Below are positions 1 through 3,893 of a stretch of 6,021 nt of DNA, piece after piece (within the stretch, counting starts at the first letter, position 1; every line of letters begins with the position of its first letter). The notes beneath the pieces were generated by a model. The model searched no databases and had not been told where the DNA came from. It saw only the letters and a program-made list of their open reading frames with translations. A program made the translations under genes and the position numbers. The DNA comes from Flammeovirgaceae bacterium (GTDB lineage: Bacteria; Bacteroidota; Bacteroidia; Cytophagales; Cyclobacteriaceae), in contig QIEB01000040.1 of the NCBI GenBank assembly GCA_003229495.1, positions 1 through 6,021 of the forward strand, read 5' to 3'.

Positions 1-15
1 AAATTTTTATCCCCT

Positions 16-24
16 TAATCCACA
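16..24 (+). other. Near-match DnaA-box-like 9-mer
   Basis: TAATCCACA differs at one position from the DnaA-box consensus TTATCCACA. It lies in the AT-rich leader of the TPR gene, whose visible 75 bp otherwise show only AT-rich simple sequence (about 28-70) and no TAnnTTTG promoter element. Alone it could easily be chance. It is listed because the other two spacers in this window carry perfect copies. Confidence 0.2.
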
Positions 25-75
25 ACATAATAGATAATAATAAGTAATATAATATATATAACTATTATAAAAAGC

Positions 76-1929
76 ATGGATAAAGTACTGAATAAGGTGC
101 TTGTTTTAATTGTATACCTGTGTAGCTTGTCTGGAATACAAGCACAAGATTTGCAAAAAATAGGACTAGCAAATCAATACTACGAACAGGGGGAATTGGT
201 AAAGGCCCGGGCGATTTTCGAGGATCTTTCCAAAAAGCCTAAAAATGTTCCTCAAATCCATTCGCGTTATTTGCAGGTATTAAACCAGCTAGGAGCATTT
301 GAAGAAGGAAAAAAGTATCTCTCTCGACTTATCAAGCAGCATCCTCAGGTAGTACAATATCAACTAGATCTAGGCATTCTTTATAGAAAAGCAGGAAATG
401 ACCAGCTAGCTGATCAATACATTACTCAGACGTTGCGCCAGATCAAATCTCAAAAATATCAAATTATTTCTGCTAGTCAATATCTGTTCAATAAGCATGA
501 AGTCGAGCATGCCTTGTATGGCTATCGGTTAAGCCGGGAGCAAGAGCGGGATCCACAGCTATATGCATTGGAAATGGCAGAGATTTATCGCAGGTTGGAT
601 AGGAAGGAAGAAACAGTTGGTGAGTATCTTAATTTTGCCAGTAGCAATCCAAATAATATAAACTACGTAAAGAATGTATTACAGAATCTACTCACCGAGG
701 AGGAAGACCTGATAAATTTAGAGGAGTTGCTATACGATAGGATCCAAAAGCATCCTAATGATAATTTGGATGCTTCATTATTAATATGGGTCAATTTGCA
801 GCAACAAAACTTTTATGGAGCGTTTGTACAAGCCAAGGCATTGGACAAGAGAGAAAAGGGAGAAGGACAAAGAGTTTTGGAGATTGGTAAGATCGCATTG
901 GACAACAATGACTATAAAAATGCTATCCGGATATTCAGCTACTTAATTAAACACTACAATAGTGGAATTAATTATGAGTTAGCCAAGAGATACCTGATTA
1001 AATCCAGGGAGGAGTTGGTAAAAACTACTTTCCCTGTAGATTCCCAAGAAATAAGCCATCTGATAGAAGATTATCAAAAAATGGTAGTGGAGATCGGTAT
1101 TAATGAACGAACACTGGAGGCGTTGAGAAGCCAAGCATTACTTTACGCTTTTTATTTGAATAGAAAGGATTCAGCAATTCAAATTCTAACAAGAATTATC
1201 GATACACCAGGCATAAACATAGCCTTAAAATCTCAGGCTAAGCTTGATTTGGGAGATATTTATCTATTAAATGGGGAGCCATGGGAATCAACCCTGTTAT
1301 ATTCTCAGGTAGAAAAATTACAGAATGATCAACCACTTGGATATGAGGCCAAACTTCGAAACGCTAAACTCTCATATTACAAAGGAGATTTTGAATTGGC
1401 TCAAGGACATCTGGACATATTGAAGCTGGCTACTTCTCGGGAGATTGCCAATAATGCCATGGCTTTAAGCTTATTGATTCAGGATAATACCGTATTTGAT
1501 ACCACAGATCAGGCTATGCAAGCTTACGCTAATATTGAACTGGATCTTTTTCAGAATAAATATGATGTAGCATTAATCAAGCTAGAAACCATGATGGACC
1601 AATATCCCGGACATAGTCTCACCGATGAGATCTTATGGCTTCAGGCTAATATTTTACTCGAATTAGGAGAATTCCAAAAAGCCGTTAATTTACTATCCCA
1701 GGTAGTTCAGGACTTCGAATATGACATTCTAAGTGATGATGCATACTTTTTAATGGGCACTATCTATGAAGAGCAACTCCAAAACGATAGCCAGGCTATG
1801 CTAATTTACAACGACTTCCTTGTACGTTTTCCAGGGAGTATATACAGTTCAGATGCCCGTAAAAGATACCGGGCTTTAAGGGGGGATTTTAAAGAAACCC
1901 CTGCTACTTTTGAAGAAAATGTCAATTAA
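76..1929 (+). CDS. Exported tetratricopeptide-repeat (TPR) protein
   Basis: A complete 617-residue protein. The first 24 residues form a Sec signal peptide: Lys at 3 and 7, a hydrophobic stretch at about 8-19, and an Ala-type cleavage site near IQA-Q (residues 21-24). Cys16 is not in a lipobox, so a periplasmic or envelope protein is more likely than a lipoprotein. The rest is almost wholly helical TPR-like repeats, clearest at about 28-55, 62-90, 265-293, 386-412, 424-450, 515-548 and 551-586. The tail, with FPGSIYSSDARKRYRALRGD at 585-604, resembles the end of BamD/YbgF-type TPR arrays. There is no enzymatic motif, so a protein-binding scaffold role is inferred; partners are unknown. The start is the first ATG after an in-frame TAG at 31-33. 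There is no Shine-Dalgarno sequence, as is usual in Bacteroidota. The next gene is 178 bp away with its own probable promoter, so this is probably the last gene of its transcript. Confidence 0.93.
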   Translation: MDKVLNKVLVLIVYLCSLSGIQAQDLQKIGLANQYYEQGELVKARAIFEDLSKKPKNVPQIHSRYLQVLNQLGAFEEGKKYLSRLIKQHPQVVQYQLDLGILYRKAGNDQLADQYITQTLRQIKSQKYQIISASQYLFNKHEVEHALYGYRLSREQERDPQLYALEMAEIYRRLDRKEETVGEYLNFASSNPNNINYVKNVLQNLLTEEEDLINLEELLYDRIQKHPNDNLDASLLIWVNLQQQNFYGAFVQAKALDKREKGEGQRVLEIGKIALDNNDYKNAIRIFSYLIKHYNSGINYELAKRYLIKSREELVKTTFPVDSQEISHLIEDYQKMVVEIGINERTLEALRSQALLYAFYLNRKDSAIQILTRIIDTPGINIALKSQAKLDLGDIYLLNGEPWESTLLYSQVEKLQNDQPLGYEAKLRNAKLSYYKGDFELAQGHLDILKLATSREIANNAMALSLLIQDNTVFDTTDQAMQAYANIELDLFQNKYDVALIKLETMMDQYPGHSLTDEILWLQANILLELGEFQKAVNLLSQVVQDFEYDILSDDAYFLMGTIYEEQLQNDSQAMLIYNDFLVRFPGSIYSSDARKRYRALRGDFKETPATFEENVN

Positions 1930-1939
1930 AAGTGGCATA

Positions 1940-1950
1940 GGGATCATCCC
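1940..1950. repeat. Short palindrome after the TPR gene
   Basis: GGGATCATCCC is a perfect 5-bp palindrome around one central base, beginning 11 bases after the TAA stop at 1927-1929. As RNA it could form only a 3-4 bp stem and no U-run follows, so it is a poor terminator candidate. No convincing intrinsic terminator is seen for the TPR gene. Confidence 0.25.
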
Positions 1951-1971
1951 ATTGAACATGAGGTTTTACAG

Positions 1972-1980
1972 TTATCCACA
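1972..1980 (+). promoter_or_regulatory. Perfect DnaA-box-like site TTATCCACA
   Basis: The 9-mer equals the high-affinity DnaA box known from Escherichia coli and many other bacteria. It is in the spacer between the TPR gene and the dehydrogenase, about 90 bp upstream of the probable -7 element, with a very AT-rich stretch (2016-2070) in between. A second perfect copy in the opposite orientation lies downstream of the dehydrogenase at 3664-3672. The match is seen directly. Binding by DnaA, and a role in regulation or replication timing, are inference. A lone box is not enough for an origin. Confidence 0.4.
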
Positions 1981-2015
1981 CCGCTACCTTCAGCTTACAT
2001 TAAAAGGACACTAGG

Positions 2016-2046
2016 ATAAAATATTTGCAATAAATCAATATTTTAT
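2016..2046. repeat. AT-rich 10-bp perfect inverted repeat
   Basis: ATAAAATATT at 2016-2025 is repeated in inverted form as AATATTTTAT at 2037-2046, with an 11-base spacer. It sits directly upstream of, and touches, the expected -33 region of the dehydrogenase promoter, which would suit an operator. As RNA it would be a weak A-U hairpin and could contribute to ending the TPR transcript. Because the region is nearly all A and T, a chance inverted repeat is more likely here than in mixed sequence. Confidence 0.35.
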
Positions 2047-2076
2047 TTAAATATTTCAATATATTTCTTACTTTTG
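2046..2076 (+). promoter_or_regulatory. Probable Bacteroidota promoter for the dehydrogenase gene
   Basis: TACTTTTG at 2069-2076 matches the Bacteroidota -7 consensus TAnnTTTG exactly. TTTA at 2046-2049, 19 bases upstream, is a three-of-four match to the TTTG core of the -33 element. Transcription would start near 2082-2085, giving a leader of about 25 bases, T-rich and then A-rich before the ATG. This is the best promoter in the window and supports separate transcription of the dehydrogenase. Confidence 0.6.
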
Positions 2077-2107
2077 CAACTCGTCATTTTTTATTTAAAA
2101 TAGTACA

Positions 2108-3511
2108 ATGTCAAAAGTAACGATTTTTGGGGCAGGCTATGTAGGAGTTCCTACTGGAGCACATTTCGCCAGGACACATAAGGTAACTATATACGACCCG
2201 GATATTGAGAAGATCAACACAATTAGACAAGTAATTGAAAATCAATCAGATGAATTACACATTCACGAAAAGGACTTGATTGAGCTACTAAGGGAAAATC
2301 ATGAAAATATTTTTTTAACCAGCAGCATAGAAGAAGCACTGAAAAATCCGGAATTTATATTTATAGCAGTAGGCACTCCACCAAATGAAAAAGGTCGAGC
2401 CAATTTAAAATATGTTTGCGAAGCCGCTGAGCAGATTGGCGAACATCTTACCAACAACTGTATCATTTTGAATAAAAGTACTGTTCCTCCCGGAACAGCC
2501 TATTTGGTACAAGATTTAATTTCAAAAGGGCTAAAGAAAGATGTAAAGTTTGCTGTGGGATCTTGTCCTGAATTTTTAGCAGAAGGGACAGCTGTTGAGG
2601 ATTTAAGAACACCAGATCGAATCGTTTATGGCTGCGATGATCTTGAAGCATTAGATAAGATCACCCACTTTTTTACTTTCCTGCAGCGGCGGGACTCATT
2701 GTGTTCAATGACTACACTAAGCTCCGAGTTGACCAAATATGCCGCAAATGCCATGCTGGCAACAAAAATATCCTTTATGAACTCCCTGGCTCTTTTATGT
2801 GATACTATTGGAGCAAATGTAAGGGAGGTGCAGGATGGCATTGGCAGGGATCAGCGAATTGGGAGCAAATTCCTGAATGCCAGTATGGGATATGGAGGTA
2901 GTTGTTTCCCTAAAGATACTCAGGCAATAGCAGAATATGCGCTATTGCAGGAAGTGCCACTTGCCATCATCGAATCGACCATTCAGATAAATAATCACAC
3001 CACTGATTACTTCTACAATAAGATAGTTGAGGATTTTCAGGAGAATCTGGAGAACACCAATTTTGTTATTTGGGGTATAGGATTTAAGGCCCGTACTGAT
3101 GACCTTAGAGAAAGCAAACCGGTAGAGATTGCCAGAAAATTAATGGACAACGGCGCTCATGTCCATATTTACGATACAGTTCCTGGGGCGTTGAATAATT
3201 TCCTGAGAGAAAACCCCAAATATTCCCATAGATTCACACTTCATAATGATCAATATGAAATGTTCTCAGATGAGATCGATGGTCTTATCATTGGAAATGA
3301 ACACGAGAAATTCAGAAACCCAGACATAGATAAATTGACTACTATGAGGCACAAGTATATCTATGACGGCAAAAACATTCTGAATAACTATCTTATTAAG
3401 TATCTGACGGGATTGCAATTCCAATATAAAAGTGTGGGTAAGGATTCGGTAGTAAACGGCTTGGACAAAGCCAAATTGGTAAGCTTCCTACAGGATAAGT
3501 ATATGGATTAG
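2108..3511 (+). CDS. ugd: Nucleotide-sugar dehydrogenase, probably UDP-glucose 6-dehydrogenase
   Basis: A complete 467-residue cytosolic enzyme of the UDP-glucose/GDP-mannose dehydrogenase family. It would oxidise UDP-glucose to UDP-glucuronate with two NAD+, feeding surface polysaccharide synthesis. The N-terminal Rossmann domain has GAGYVG at 8-13, VGTPP at 88-92 and STVPPGT at 124-130. The substrate region has PEFLAEGTAVEDLRTPDRIV at 154-173; the PDRIV ending favours UDP-glucose over the GDP-mannose or UDP-ManNAc enzymes. The helix with Lys210, Asn214 and Lys220 follows. The catalytic Cys266 lies in GYGGSCFPKD (261-270), with Lys269 and Asp270. The C-terminal domain has GFKARTDDLRES at 325-336. 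All key residues are present, so it should be active. Somewhat unusual are Ser259 before the Cys loop, where Gly is common, and a tail after about residue 440. The ATG is the first after an in-frame TAA at 2096-2098. No glycosyltransferase or other sugar-nucleotide gene is adjacent. Substrate is inferred from motifs only. Confidence 0.92.
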   Translation: MSKVTIFGAGYVGVPTGAHFARTHKVTIYDPDIEKINTIRQVIENQSDELHIHEKDLIELLRENHENIFLTSSIEEALKNPEFIFIAVGTPPNEKGRANLKYVCEAAEQIGEHLTNNCIILNKSTVPPGTAYLVQDLISKGLKKDVKFAVGSCPEFLAEGTAVEDLRTPDRIVYGCDDLEALDKITHFFTFLQRRDSLCSMTTLSSELTKYAANAMLATKISFMNSLALLCDTIGANVREVQDGIGRDQRIGSKFLNASMGYGGSCFPKDTQAIAEYALLQEVPLAIIESTIQINNHTTDYFYNKIVEDFQENLENTNFVIWGIGFKARTDDLRESKPVEIARKLMDNGAHVHIYDTVPGALNNFLRENPKYSHRFTLHNDQYEMFSDEIDGLIIGNEHEKFRNPDIDKLTTMRHKYIYDGKNILNNYLIKYLTGLQFQYKSVGKDSVVNGLDKAKLVSFLQDKYMD

Positions 3512-3542
3512 TACCCCTGGATTCCCAGTTTATCGAGTTGGT

Positions 3543-3580
3543 AGGGATATTTGCCATTGTGGCAAACTATTGCTATCCCT
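3543..3580 (+). repeat. Nested inverted repeat / hairpin just after the dehydrogenase gene
   Basis: An outer arm AGGGATA (3543-3549) pairs with TATCCCT (3574-3580). Inside it TTTGCCA (3550-3556) pairs with TGGCAAA (3560-3566) around a TTG loop. A 7-base bulge (3567-3573) lies on the 3' side only. The pairing gives 14 base pairs and begins 32 bases after the TAG stop. It is far more structured than chance predicts for a spacer of this size. No T-run follows, so it is not a standard intrinsic terminator. It may be a 3'-end stabilising or processing structure, or a protein-binding site. Confidence 0.55.
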
Positions 3581-3663
3581 CAATCTTAGTTCAATATCAC
3601 ATGTCCACTTGCAGTTAGTCCAAATCAGTGTAGCTCAAGTCTCCTGTTACGGCCAAATCCTAT

Positions 3664-3672
3664 TGTGGATAA
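3664..3672 (-). promoter_or_regulatory. Perfect DnaA-box-like site (TTATCCACA on the - strand)
   Basis: TGTGGATAA on the + strand is the exact complement of TTATCCACA. It lies in the spacer downstream of the dehydrogenase, 222 bp before the next start codon, and faces the copy at 1972-1980. Function is not shown; see the matching site. Confidence 0.4.
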
Positions 3673-3712
3673 CCCTACCTTGTCCCTTCAATATCATTAA
3701 CATCCCTGTTAA

Positions 3713-3758
3713 CCATTTTAGCCCATTTAATACAAATTTGGGCCATTTTAATACAAAA
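3713..3758 (+). repeat. Imperfect direct repeat, period about 20 bp
   Basis: CCATTTAATACAAA (3723-3736) recurs as CCATTTTAATACAAA (3743-3757), offset 20 bp and differing by one inserted T. A shorter partial copy, CCATTTTA, precedes them at 3713-3720. The unit is flanked by GCCCA (3721-3725) and TGGGC (3739-3743), which form a small inverted repeat. A two-turn spacing would place bound proteins on the same face of the helix, so an activator or repressor site for the downstream gene is possible. This is inference. Confidence 0.35.
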
Positions 3759-3893
3759 TCTTACACTGCTGGTTTATGGCAGCTACTTCCCACCAAAGTA
3801 TAAATGTTTAATCCCTCTAATTTTACCCCTGTTCAAATCCCATAATTCTCGGGAATCGAGTTGCAAGTATTCAATAAATATTAGATACGTTCA

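Larger units (their letters stand above)
3512..3893. other. 382-bp spacer without a convincing gene
   Basis: No reading frame on either strand here has a believable start, composition or family resemblance. The spacer contains a nested inverted repeat (3543-3580), a perfect DnaA-box-like 9-mer on the - strand (3664-3672), an imperfect 20-bp-period repeat (3713-3758) and a small CTCG/CGAG inverted repeat at 3848-3860. No exact TAnnTTTG element is visible on the + strand; the nearest is CAAATTTG at 3733-3740. Most of it may be the upstream region of the large secreted protein gene, whose promoter I cannot place. An unrecognised small RNA or a decayed gene is possible but not shown. Confidence 0.6.

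Noticed and set aside
1930..2107. Possible replication origin in the first spacer (DnaA box followed by AT-rich DNA)
   Set aside because: There is only one box, no box cluster, and no dnaA, dnaN or other origin-linked gene in the window.
2463..2841. Two overlapping - strand open frames (62 and 71 codons) inside the dehydrogenase gene
   Set aside because: They are antisense to strongly conserved enzyme motifs and their translations resemble no known family.
3570..3803. 77-codon open frame on the + strand in the large spacer
   Set aside because: It needs a TTG start inside the bulge and 3' arm of the inverted repeat, shows no family resemblance, and covers the DnaA-box-like and direct-repeat elements; it looks like chance.
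3831..3841. GTTCAAATCCC resembling a tRNA T-loop
   Set aside because: The flanking bases do not form a T-stem, and no acceptor or anticodon arm can be drawn upstream, so it is neither a tRNA nor a convincing tRNA-end attachment site.
3532..3863. 9-bp direct repeat ATCGAGTTG (3532-3540 and 3855-3863) as target-site duplication of an inserted element
   Set aside because: A 9-mer match in a spacer of this size is plausible by chance; there are no terminal inverted repeats inside the copies and no transposase.
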